Shown in pieces: positions 1-6,609 of a DNA stretch of 8,237 bases. The first letter of the stretch is position 1. Every line of letters begins with the position of its first letter. Below the pieces are notes generated by a model. That model saw only the letters and a list, made by a program, of their open reading frames with translations. It made no database searches and had not been told where the DNA came from. This DNA is from Nitrososphaeraceae archaeon (GTDB lineage: Archaea; Thermoproteota; Nitrososphaeria; Nitrososphaerales; Nitrososphaeraceae): contig JANWJI010000071.1 of the NCBI GenBank assembly GCA_025449515.1, positions 1-8,237 on the forward strand, in the 5' to 3' direction. The translations under genes were made by a program, and so were the position numbers.

Positions 1-22
1 AAAAAAGAGAAGGAGGTGAGAA

Positions 23-28
23 AAGAGG
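23..28 (+). promoter_or_regulatory. Shine-Dalgarno-like site for the IS110 fragment
   Basis: 'AAGAGG' lies 9 nt before the ATG at 38. A much stronger match to the archaeal 16S tail, 'AGGAGGTGA' at 11-19, sits 18 nt before the ATG, which is too far for normal use. Either the real initiation is unusual or the stronger site served something else. Confidence 0.4.
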
Positions 29-37
29 ATACCAAAT

Positions 38-364
38 ATGAAAAAGAAAGGATTGCTGAACTATATAGGAGTAGATATTGGAAAACGGAATTGTGTAGTT
101 TGTATAATGGATTCGAATGGTTCTATAATCAAAGAAACCAATTATAATAATAATACGTTGGAACAAGCTAAATCCTTTGCTTCATCCATTAAGAGGAAGT
201 ATGGTACTGAATCCACAGCAGTTTGTGAATCTACAGGTAACCTTTGGCTAAAGACATATCAGGCATTTGAGAAACATGACATTGATGTTAAACTGGCTAA
301 TCCTTTGAAAACTAAAGCCATTGCTGAGGCAAGAATAAAGACCGATAAACTTGATGCTAAATAG
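38..364 (+). pseudogene. IS110-family transposase, N-terminal fragment
   Basis: This is the start of an IS110-type transposase, a RuvC-like DEDD recombinase that moves its element without classical terminal inverted repeats. The 108 residues carry what look like all four acidic positions of the catalytic core: D13 in 'GVDIGK', E64 in 'CESTG', and D103 and D106 in 'KTDKLDA'. The family normally runs to about 300-400 residues, with a second domain holding a serine. Here the frame hits TAG straight after 'KLDAK', and I see no serine domain anywhere in the window. The sequence after the stop belongs to a membrane protein gene in another frame, so the element is cut rather than merely mutated. Family identity is firm; the product is almost certainly inactive. 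The 5' flank of the element, where IS110 elements encode their guide RNA, lies largely or wholly outside the window. Confidence 0.85.
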
Positions 365-1178
365 AATACTTGCACGGAATTATCCAGCCGAGCAACACGT
401 AAAGATTTGGATCTTCCCTGAGAGACTAGAGATCACACCGCTCGGTATCAAAATCCTATATACGAAACTAAGAACCCTTTCATTTATTGGCATATGGGTA
501 ACAACAGCATTATTGATGAAGTACTATAGAGAAAAACTAACTAATGCAATAATATATTGGGTTATATTGACTATACCTCTTCTCTATTTTCTAGTAAATT
601 ACTTCTATATCTATATCTTATCCACCGTACTCCAATCATATCTAGCAATTGACCCTATTACTGTATCAATCATACTAACAGCGTTTCTAACACTAAGTAA
701 GCCTATTGGAGGACTGACATTTGCGATTTCATTCTGGAAGATCGCTAAAACCGTGAGTTACGAAAAAAACGTAAAGACATACATGATCATTTCTGGCTGG
801 GGCATACTTTTGATATTTACTGCCGATCAAGCACTTGTGCAGACTCTCGTACCATATCCTCCATTCGGACTTGTAACGCTAACTGTTCTCATTACATCAT
901 CATATTTGATGTTAATTGGAATATACAATTCGGCTTCACTTATTTCAGCAAATAATGAATTGCGCAAATCTGTATACAAACATGCATCGGAATCAAAGTT
1001 ACTAAGCATGATAGGACAAGCGGAATCAGAGAGAGAAATTAGGAAAACTGTAGACAAAATTATCAAGGATAAAGCTCACTTGATAGACACAAGTAAAAGT
1101 GAATTAATAACAATAGATGAAAAGGAGTTAGGAAAATATATCGAATTTGTAGTGAAGGAAGTTGGAAAAGAACGTTAA
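351..1178 (+). CDS. multi-pass membrane protein, N-terminally truncated
   Basis: A 275-residue frame with about five hydrophobic segments, near residues 42-57, 67-90, 104-128, 144-166 and 171-198. A charged, helical cytoplasmic-looking tail follows (about 203-275, beginning 'ELRKSVYKHASESK'). It resembles a membrane protein family common in Nitrososphaerales whose function is unknown to me; family members as I recall them are longer at the N terminus. Resemblance becomes convincing only from about 'FPERLEI' (residue 22, near position 414). The first 20 or so residues are translated through the junction with the IS110 fragment and look like noise. The TTG at 351 or ATG at 354 would lie inside the transposase frame, with a 14-nt overlap. 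The original start was probably lost in the rearrangement, so this may be a pseudogene that still has a long open frame. No function is assigned. Confidence 0.6.
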   Translation: MMLNRILARNYPAEQHVKIWIFPERLEITPLGIKILYTKLRTLSFIGIWVTTALLMKYYREKLTNAIIYWVILTIPLLYFLVNYFYIYILSTVLQSYLAIDPITVSIILTAFLTLSKPIGGLTFAISFWKIAKTVSYEKNVKTYMIISGWGILLIFTADQALVQTLVPYPPFGLVTLTVLITSSYLMLIGIYNSASLISANNELRKSVYKHASESKLLSMIGQAESEREIRKTVDKIIKDKAHLIDTSKSELITIDEKELGKYIEFVVKEVGKER

Positions 1179-1191
1179 CAAATTGATCTTA

Positions 1192-1344
1192 CTATTTATT
1201 GATATATTCAGCGTACTCTTCGTTCGGTGTCAGTCTAACTCATTCTCAGCTAGTGTTATTATGTCTGCAAAACCAGCTATTTCTGTTGGGATGTGTCTGC
1301 TTTCAGATTCTATCACTTGATCTATAGCTTTGTGATTCCGTTTG
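1192..1344 (-). pseudogene. C-terminal relic of an unrecognised protein
   Basis: Read on the minus strand, one frame gives 'QVIESESRHIPTEIAGF' and continues to 'ITLAENELD', ending at a TGA (1230-1232). A neighbouring frame then picks up with 'LTPNEEYAEYINK' and ends at a natural-looking TAG (1192-1194). The two parts read as one acidic C terminus interrupted by a single frameshift near 1231-1236. The relic ends 13 nt from the 3' end of the membrane protein gene, tail to tail. I do not recognise the family. It could be a chance open stretch, but the continuity across the shift argues for decayed coding sequence. Confidence 0.35.
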
Positions 1345-1377
1345 CGAGTATGAAGCTATTACTATGCCTTCCACCGG

Positions 1378-1962
1378 CTATTGACTTGAGATCACAACTT
1401 TATATAGATATGTACATTCTGACTTTAGCTTTTCCAAACATATTGGTAGATAACTGCCCCTCTTCAAAGTATTAATATTATACCTGATCATATGGCTAGG
1501 ATTAAAGTCTAGCCGCCGTAAAGAATGGCATCTATCAAACCAGCTTCGTATCGTATCATTAGCCTCATCGCTGGAAAGTCTTATAATATTAATAAGATAA
1601 GGTGCCAAGATATGCCTCACCGCGAATTTCCTATAATCATCTACTGGAGTTTGTAATAGCTTCTCAATCCACCAGATTATCGTCGAATTAATCGTTTGGG
1701 AGCGGGCCATTTTGTTATTCCAGCGTCTGCGTTGATCTATCTTTTCGCATATTAGCCATCTTCTGAAATCGCGCAATAGATAGTTTATTGCGGGTCTTTG
1801 ACCATCCCATCTTTGTAGACTCCTGACAACTTGTCCACATTTCGAATTAATTGTCCCTGGAATCCTAACTAGACACGAATTTATGGATGGATTATGTTGA
1901 GGATCTCCTTTCTTATTTGTTGGAAAATCTTCTGCAAATTGCAGTTTGCAATTCCTTGGGCC
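1378..1962 (-). pseudogene. decayed DNA primase, PriX-like C-terminal region
   Basis: The minus-strand frame is open for 194 codons and ends at a natural-looking TAA-type terminus after 'LYKVVISSQ'. Its N-terminal part contains 'GDPQHNPSINSC' and 'RIPGTINSK', which resemble a conserved block of thaumarchaeal primase-polymerase proteins. The last 90 or so residues ('WWIEKLLQTP', 'HILAPYLINI', 'LRRLDFNPSH', 'GYLPICLEKL') resemble the helical PriX domain, the non-catalytic primase subunit first described in Sulfolobus. Such genes are frequent on integrated archaeal elements. The gene is broken. The frame has no good start (the first candidate is a TTG at 1776), although homologous-looking sequence continues upstream to 1962. 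A different frame carries plausible upstream sequence from about 1945 to 2096 ('HEFEAQGIANCNLQ'), with a frameshift near 1940-1950 and a TGA at 1974-1976. The N-terminal catalytic part is missing. Family recall only; no search was run. Confidence 0.65.
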
Positions 1963-2203
1963 TCAAATTCATGTCAAATTTGATTCACAACCCTCTGGGC
2001 ATACTGGGACATTAGTCTTATTATATTCACTAGAACAGGAGGTGAAACTAGACTGGATACTAATAATATAACAATAGGAATTGATGAGAAATCAGACTAA
2101 GAATATTGAAGTTAACTATGATACAGGCGTCATAATAACAAATCATTATTAATATCGATGCGTATTATAAAGAGGATCATGCAATTCAGTTTTATGAATT
2201 AAG

Positions 2204-2466
2204 TTAATTATACCATTTTCGTAAAGCTAACAGTAAATAATATACTAACGCTACCTCGACCTTCATTTCATCATTATGTTTTTCCTAATCCAAGTTAAGT
2301 TGTGGACTAACGCCGGATCCAGAACCCCGTATAGGTGCCCTACTATTTGTAAGGCATCCTACATGGGCTAAACAAAGTCTGGCACCAATCCTTATCCATG
2401 TATCCAATGTCGGTAATATTTGTAGAGTCTCATCATATCTTCAGTATCTGTTGGTGTTGGTATCAT
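2204..2466 (-). pseudogene. possible decayed gene, unrecognised
   Basis: On the minus strand an ATG at 2466 opens 'MIPTPTDTEDM'. A second frame then reads 'YDETLQILPTLDTWIRIG' and continues through 'RAPIRGSGSGVSPQL' to a TAG at 2285-2287. The same frame goes on with 'EKHNDEMKVEVALVYYLL' to a TAA at 2204-2206. Protein-like composition continues on both sides of the single in-frame stop, which suggests a mutated gene of about 85 codons with one shift and one stop. I do not recognise it. A chance open frame remains possible, so this is a weak call. Confidence 0.3.
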
Positions 2467-2638
2467 ACTTTATCATAATCTGAAATATAAAAAATAGGAT
2501 AGACAGAAAGTTAAAATTAAAAAAAGCTAGGGTTATGCTCATCAGAAATGGTGATGGAAATGGATAAAAATACGGATGGCTCTAGATATCTCTGATATGG
2601 AAGACGTTCAATATTACTAGGGAAGTTTTTACTTTACA

Positions 2639-2669
2639 TAGCATACACAAAAAGTTATACACTATGCTA
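2639..2669. promoter_or_regulatory. 7-bp inverted repeat in the cyclase upstream region
   Basis: 'TAGCATA' (2639-2645) and its exact complement 'TATGCTA' (2663-2669) flank 17 nt that include a TATA-like 'AGTTATACAC' (2653-2662). If that is the TATA box, transcription would start near 2684, some 18 nt before the cyclase ATG. The placement of an inverted repeat around a TATA-like element would suit a repressor site, but the arms are short and chance is possible. Confidence 0.25.
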
Positions 2670-2701
2670 AGAATATTTGAAGAAGAGATTGAAACTAGCT
2701 A

Positions 2702-3808
2702 ATGACCAAACAGGAAGGAGACAATAACAATAACAATATCGATTCTACTAGTCCTTCTATGCTTAAGGAACAACGACAGATAGTACTAAATTTGTACAAT
2801 TCAGGTATTGAACCTGATGTTATAGCCTACCAATTAGATATTGGCCAAGAAGAAGTTAACAGAGTCATAAAAGAAGAAGAAGAAGAAAAGAAAGAATTGG
2901 AAATGAAACAGAAAATATTAGATGCTTCTCCTTCTATGGGCAGTTCGTTTTATCTAGATGCAGTAGTTAACATTGATTTGGCTATCAGAAATGCGCAAAC
3001 CAGAATGTGGAAGGCATTAGGATCGGGCCCAGAGTTCAATATCTCTACCGAAGGAATAGAAAAAATATTAAATCAATTTTCTAAATTTAAGGTTACTTTT
3101 GTAATCCTACATATTGATATTGTTGGTTCTACTCAATTATCAATGACGCTGCCACTTGATAGGCTTACAACTATAATTCAAACATTTTGTCAAGAAATGT
3201 CTATTATGATAGAACTGTATGGTGGACATGTCTTAAAGTATATAGGCGATGCAGTTTTAGCATTTTTTGTGACAAATCTAGCTAAAAATGACTATAATAA
3301 TAATAATGTCGAGGAAGAAGATGCTGACAATGACAGTATTTCTCAAAATCATAAAGAGAACAAACGATCAGAGTATTACTATTTACCATGCATAAATGCA
3401 ATTAATTGCGCAAGATCTATGATCAAAGTAGTCAAGGAAGGTATTAATCCAATTCTCAATCAGTTTGACTACTCAGATATAGGTGTGCGTACTGGAATAG
3501 ACATCGGAGAAGTTGCAATAATACAATATGGATGGGATATACATACAGTAGAGAATGGAGAAGGAAAAGGAAAGCAAATAATATTTAAAGAACCACTTTA
3601 TGATATTTTAGGACATACAATTAATGTAGCAGTAAAAATGACAAGTCTGGCAAAACCTAATGGTTTTACCATAGGCCAAGCAGCATATGATATATTGGAC
3701 GAAAAGCAAAAGTCGACTTTTGAAGAATTGGATGTCAGTCCTAATATTTGGAGTTATCTAAATGAAAAAACAGGGAGAATGTATCAGGTTTACAGTAGCA
3801 CAGCATGA
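2702..3808 (+). CDS. class III adenylate/guanylate cyclase
   Basis: A 368-residue soluble protein with a class III nucleotidyl cyclase domain, the type that makes cAMP or cGMP from the nucleoside triphosphate as a homodimer. The catalytic residues can be read directly. First metal Asp is D139 in 'HIDIVGST'. Second metal Asp is D183 in 'YIGDAVLAFF', with K179 at the base-reading lysine position. D301 in 'YDILGHTINVA' sits at the second base-reading position, and N308 is the transition-state Asn. The K plus D pair points to ATP rather than GTP. The usual transition-state Arg four residues after N308 is Lys (K312). Residues 196-222 form an Asn-rich, acidic loop inserted between the second metal site and the next strand. 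The N terminus has an Asn-rich tail, then a segment at about 24-56 that looks like a helix-turn-helix ('LYNSGIEPDVIAYQLDIG'), then an E/K coiled coil (about 56-72). No membrane segment or Shine-Dalgarno is seen. The ATG overlaps the TAA of a 12-codon frame (2664-2702). Confidence 0.88.
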   Translation: MTKQEGDNNNNNIDSTSPSMLKEQRQIVLNLYNSGIEPDVIAYQLDIGQEEVNRVIKEEEEEKKELEMKQKILDASPSMGSSFYLDAVVNIDLAIRNAQTRMWKALGSGPEFNISTEGIEKILNQFSKFKVTFVILHIDIVGSTQLSMTLPLDRLTTIIQTFCQEMSIMIELYGGHVLKYIGDAVLAFFVTNLAKNDYNNNNVEEEDADNDSISQNHKENKRSEYYYLPCINAINCARSMIKVVKEGINPILNQFDYSDIGVRTGIDIGEVAIIQYGWDIHTVENGEGKGKQIIFKEPLYDILGHTINVAVKMTSLAKPNGFTIGQAAYDILDEKQKSTFEELDVSPNIWSYLNEKTGRMYQVYSSTA

Positions 3809-3861
3809 TTCAAGAAGTAATAAGCTTTTAGTATGGTCTTAGATTGGGTGTACCATGACTT

Positions 3862-4068
3862 ATGAATTCAGCTAAGATGTATGAGTACCTTTCTACTGGA
3901 AAGGAAAACGTCTTCTTTGATAGCGTCGCTGACAACGTACACTGGACGATAATGGGAACACACCTACTGGTTGGTGTCTATAACAGTAAAGCTGACTTTC
4001 TAAAGCATACATTTGAGCGCTTAGCCAGGATTCTAAAAGGAATGTCAGTAATACTGAAGGTAGATTGA
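3862..4068 (+). pseudogene. SnoaL/NTF2-like (ketosteroid isomerase-like) protein, N-terminal fragment
   Basis: The 68 residues match the first half of a SnoaL-type NTF2-fold protein: 'YEYLSTGKENVFFDSVAD' followed by 'VHWTIMGTHLL' and 'YNSKADFLKHTFERL'. Family members are usually 120-150 residues and form a cone-shaped pocket used as a small enzyme or binding domain. The frame stops at 'ILKVD', in the middle of the sheet, and none of the three forward frames after 4068 restores the second half. The protein is therefore probably non-functional, or has lost its C-terminal half. The start at 3862 has no clear Shine-Dalgarno. It lies 53 nt after the cyclase in the same direction, but nothing indicates a shared job. 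Confidence 0.6.
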
Positions 4069-4275
4069 TTCAGTCTCATCATGAGTTGACATAAAGTATA
4101 ACATGAATGTCCAATTAAAAAGTTATCTACGATATAACCTCACAATTCATTCTAGACGAATCAAAATATCGTAACTAGGATTAATATAAAGTAGACTTTA
4201 CCAATAGCAAGGACAATGGCCCCAAATCATCCTGCCTTTTCTATTTAGTACTACCACTGGCTGTTTATTTTCTAC

Positions 4276-4304
4276 TAATTAATTAATTAATTACTTAATT
4301 AATA
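4276..4304. repeat. AATT tandem repeat
   Basis: A run of AATT/TTAA units, four in a row, then an interruption 'ACTT' and another 'AATTAAT'. It is a simple AT-rich, self-complementary tract lying between the truncated SnoaL-like gene and the terminase-like relic. Apart from this tract I see nothing coding in 4069-4319. Confidence 0.7.
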
Positions 4305-4319
4305 ACATTTTTCTCTTTA

Positions 4320-4809
4320 GTACCGTACTAGGTAAAGTTAGCCTAATGGGGTCAAAAGTGCCTAATCCTGTTGTTTTCTTTTTCAAGATATGCTTGTTTT
4401 AACTGGAGTTACCAATTCTGATATCAAAAGAAGACTGGACTAAAGAATCAAAGATTATTGTCTCATAATCATATAGAGGGTTATCTAATCCATTCTTACT
4501 TGGTAAACCAATTATATGACCAAAACTGTATTATCCATTGGTTTTAATGTCCTCTAATCTGTGCTGTTGCTGATCCCAAATCCAGAATGGTTTGGTCTGT
4601 GATCTATCAAAAGACTTGTTTGTTGTTGATTGGAGTAGCCGCTTACCCTCCGCTTTAGATGTTTGAATGTCATTGTTATTATCACGTTTCTCATTTACAG
4701 TAACTGCATCACCAACTTTATGTTTTTCTAATTCGGGTTATATAGAAGATGATTTGTCTGATACAAACTTTATGGCCTCATCTACCACAGCAACATTTGT
4801 GAATAAAAA
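4320..4809 (-). pseudogene. decayed mobile-element gene, terminase-like ATPase N-terminal region
   Basis: A single minus-strand frame runs from 4809 to about 4320 without a frameshift but with three TAA stops (4738-4740, 4531-4533, 4399-4401). Between them it reads as protein: 'VAVVDEAIKFVSDKSSSI', 'FWIWDQQQHRLEDIKTNG', 'HIIGLPSKNGLDNPLYDY' and 'ETIIFDSLVQSSFD'. After the last stop comes 'NKHILKKKTTGLGT'. This order matches my recollection of a thaumarchaeal mobile-element protein in which 'HxWIKKATGLG' is the Walker A-like loop of a terminase-type ATPase that packages or translocates DNA. Only the N-terminal part is here; the ATPase body is lost before the AATT tract. The identity rests on memory and needs a profile search. 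That it is a decayed coding region is better supported than its name. Confidence 0.5.
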
Positions 4810-4961
4810 TCACTTCATGAGGCTAAGGGATCGTCTTTTTGGCTAGTCCGGGCGCGTTCCGAATCACCGGCATGGTGGTCTACGTCGTTAATCATGACAT
4901 AATAAGTATCTAGCTGAACAACCCGTACAAACTTAAGACCTACCAATACGAGTAAATAATT
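4810..4961. other. composition boundary ahead of the SDR gene
   Basis: At about 4845 the AT-rich background gives way to a GC-rich patch ('CCGGGCGCGTTCCGAATC'), then returns to AT-rich sequence just before the SDR start. No convincing gene is seen. The patch may be a remnant of transferred DNA that arrived with the SDR gene. 'ATAATAAGTAT' (about 4898-4908) could be a promoter element, but its distance from the ATG is larger than usual. Confidence 0.3.
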
Positions 4962-5717
4962 ATGGGAAAGCTTGAAGGAAAAGTTGCAGTCATCACAGGC
5001 GGAAGTAGCGGCATAGGCCTCGCGACTGCACAGCAGTTCATCTCAGAGGGCGCCTACGTTTTCATCGCCGGCCGCCGCCAAAATGAACTTGATACGGCAG
5101 TCAAGCAGATTGGCAAAAACAACAACGTCACCGGTGTTCAGGGCGACGTCTCAAATCTCGCAGATCTTGATCGGTTGTATGCCGCGGTGAAGCAGCAGAA
5201 GGGCAGCATCGATATACTGTTCGCCAACGCCGGCATCATCGAACTCGCACCTATAGGATCAATTACTGAATCCCATTTTGATAAAATATTCAACATCAAT
5301 GTTAAAGGGCTTCTGTTTACGGTACAAAAAGCACTTACGCTGTTTCAGGATGGTGGTTCTATCATCTTAAGTGGTTCGATCGGAGGATCCAAAGGCTACG
5401 AGGGGTCGAGTGTTTACAGTTCAACAAAGGCTGCTATACGATCGTTCGCCCGCACCTGGACAGTCGAGCTAAAACAGCGCAAGATCCGAGTCAACGTCAT
5501 CAGTCCCGGTCCAATAGACACACCTATGACCAGCAGCATGGTACAGAGTGAGGAACTAGGTGAACAATTAAAGACAAACCTCGTGAACGCTGTGCCGCTA
5601 GGGAGGATGGGCAATCCTGACGAAGTCGCAAAAGCCGTCTCGTTCCTTGCTTCTGATGATAGTAGTTATATTACAGGTATAGAACTGTTCGTTGATGGGG
5701 GTATGGCACAAATTTGA
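4962..5717 (+). CDS. short-chain dehydrogenase/reductase (classical SDR)
   Basis: A complete 251-residue classical SDR, an NAD(P)-dependent oxidoreductase with a Rossmann fold acting on an alcohol or carbonyl; the substrate cannot be told from sequence. Visible motifs are the cofactor loop 'TGGSSGIG' (12-19), 'AGRR' (36-39) whose Arg residues after the second strand favour NADPH, D62 in 'GDV', 'NAG' (89-91), and the catalytic tetrad N113, S139, Y152 and K156 ('YSSTK'). 'SPGPIDTP' (181-188) and the C-terminal 'DGG' (245-247) complete the pattern. Length is normal, so it should be active. The first half in particular is richer in GC and uses more GC-ending codons than the genes around it. The sequence also resembles bacterial SDRs of the 3-oxoacyl reductase/glucose dehydrogenase type, so acquisition from bacteria is likely (inference). 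No Shine-Dalgarno is seen. The neighbours are relics, so context gives no substrate clue. Confidence 0.92.
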   Translation: MGKLEGKVAVITGGSSGIGLATAQQFISEGAYVFIAGRRQNELDTAVKQIGKNNNVTGVQGDVSNLADLDRLYAAVKQQKGSIDILFANAGIIELAPIGSITESHFDKIFNINVKGLLFTVQKALTLFQDGGSIILSGSIGGSKGYEGSSVYSSTKAAIRSFARTWTVELKQRKIRVNVISPGPIDTPMTSSMVQSEELGEQLKTNLVNAVPLGRMGNPDEVAKAVSFLASDDSSYITGIELFVDGGMAQI

Positions 5718-6016
5718 AATTTGAATGTGTAATCAATTCGTGAACGAATCAGACTTATCATAATTGTAGTAGATGGATATTATTGAATATTGTGCTTATT
5801 ATTTATAGAAGAAGATTCTAACATAGAGAGAATAGGAGCAAAAAGTCAATTCACTAATATTTGGTTGTGACTACAATGTAGAACAGAGTTTGATAATGCC
5901 CCACAATGTCACACTATGATTTCGTAATACTTGTTAGTTGGAGGATTTACTATAAATTAGGAGTATCCATTTAGAGTCACATAGAGACTGCATAGATGAT
6001 TGGATTACAGTCCATG
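5718..6016. other. intergenic, no supported gene
   Basis: AT-rich sequence after the SDR gene. Apart from the palindrome at 5736-5749 I see no recognisable coding region, RNA gene or clear terminator. Short minus-strand open stretches exist (one ends at a TAA at 5934-5936), but they have no recognisable features. Confidence 0.4.
5736..5749. repeat. 14-bp palindrome after the SDR gene
   Basis: 'ATTCGTGAACGAAT' is a perfect 6-bp inverted repeat around a GA centre, 19 nt after the SDR stop. It could be a protein-binding site. As a terminator it would be weak because the stem is short and no T-run follows. Confidence 0.25.
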
Positions 6017-6584
6017 TTAAAAAGGCTTTCTCGATTGAGAGATCAAATGTATAGGTTGGCGTCTGGCAAAGATGATAGTATTTGCATGTCTATCATGAGG
6101 CGCACCAAAGACCGTCCTATCGAACTCATAGCGAGCAATAAAAATAGGACTCGTGTATGTCTAATGCAGCTAGATTCAAGGATAGTTAGAATAACCTATG
6201 GTGCATGCTGTAATGCGGTCATCTGTCAATTCCGCCTGTGCGCCACCAAGTCTGCTTTCCCATTTTACCAGCATATATCTAGCACATTACGTCTACGGCA
6301 TCATTGTATCTTTTGAAAATAAACCAAGGATTGTTATAGTGATCTTCCGAAATAGGAAAAGAAAATGAATGAATCCTAGTCAATATCGCTTTGATATAGA
6401 ATAGGTCAAGATGATCCTAGAATAATTTTAGTCCTTTCATATTGGTATATGTATGGTGAACATCCAAACGCACTATTATCCAATACTATACAAAACTACT
6501 CCTTAGTAACTGATGCCAAGCCGAGTAGTAGATCAGCAAGAGATAATATCGCTCATACTACGTAAGCGCTTTTTCTACATGCAT
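6017..6584 (-). pseudogene. possible decayed gene, unrecognised, with amber stops
   Basis: From an ATG at 6584 a minus-strand frame runs to 6222 with four stops, all TAG (6558-6560, 6486-6488, 6417-6419, 6279-6281), and ends at TGA (6219-6221). The part from 6416 reads convincingly as protein: 'DHLDLFYIKAILTRI', 'SEDHYNNPWFIFKRYND' and, past the last TAG, 'YAGKMGKQTWWRTGGI'. A second frame continues with 'AELTDDRITACTIGYSNY', has three more stops, then 'ARYEFDRTVFGAPHDRHAN' and 'IIFARRQPIHLI', ending at 6017. I do not recognise the family. The likely reading is a gene broken by a frameshift near 6225-6240 and several stops. The plus-strand frame over 5996-6316 is best seen as its shadow. Confidence 0.35.
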
Positions 6585-6609
6585 CTTTATACCTATAACA
6601 GTAACATTT

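Noticed and set aside
827..1066. 79-residue minus-strand open frame
   Set aside because: Lies wholly inside the membrane protein gene on the other strand; a shadow.
1293..1475. 60-residue plus-strand open frame
   Set aside because: Antisense to the 3' end of the primase relic and the small C-terminal relic; no motif.
2036..2100. Strong Shine-Dalgarno-like 'AGGAGGTGA' followed by a frame reading 'ITIGIDEKSD', recalling an IS110 start
   Set aside because: It resembles the leader at 11-30, but no start codon fits, the frame ends at once, and the opposite strand carries the primase relic. Too short to support a second IS110 remnant.
4276..4304. AATT tract considered as a CRISPR or origin repeat
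   Set aside because: Simple 4-base repeats without spacers or larger iterons; nothing else supports an origin.
4845..4885. GC-rich patch considered as a terminator or RNA gene
   Set aside because: No stable hairpin with a T-run and no tRNA-like cloverleaf could be traced by eye.
5414..5614. 66-residue minus-strand open frame
   Set aside because: Antisense to the well-supported SDR gene.
5996..6316. 106-residue plus-strand open frame
   Set aside because: Rich in Cys, Arg and Ser with no recognisable motif, no clear Shine-Dalgarno, and antisense to a minus-strand stretch that reads more like protein.
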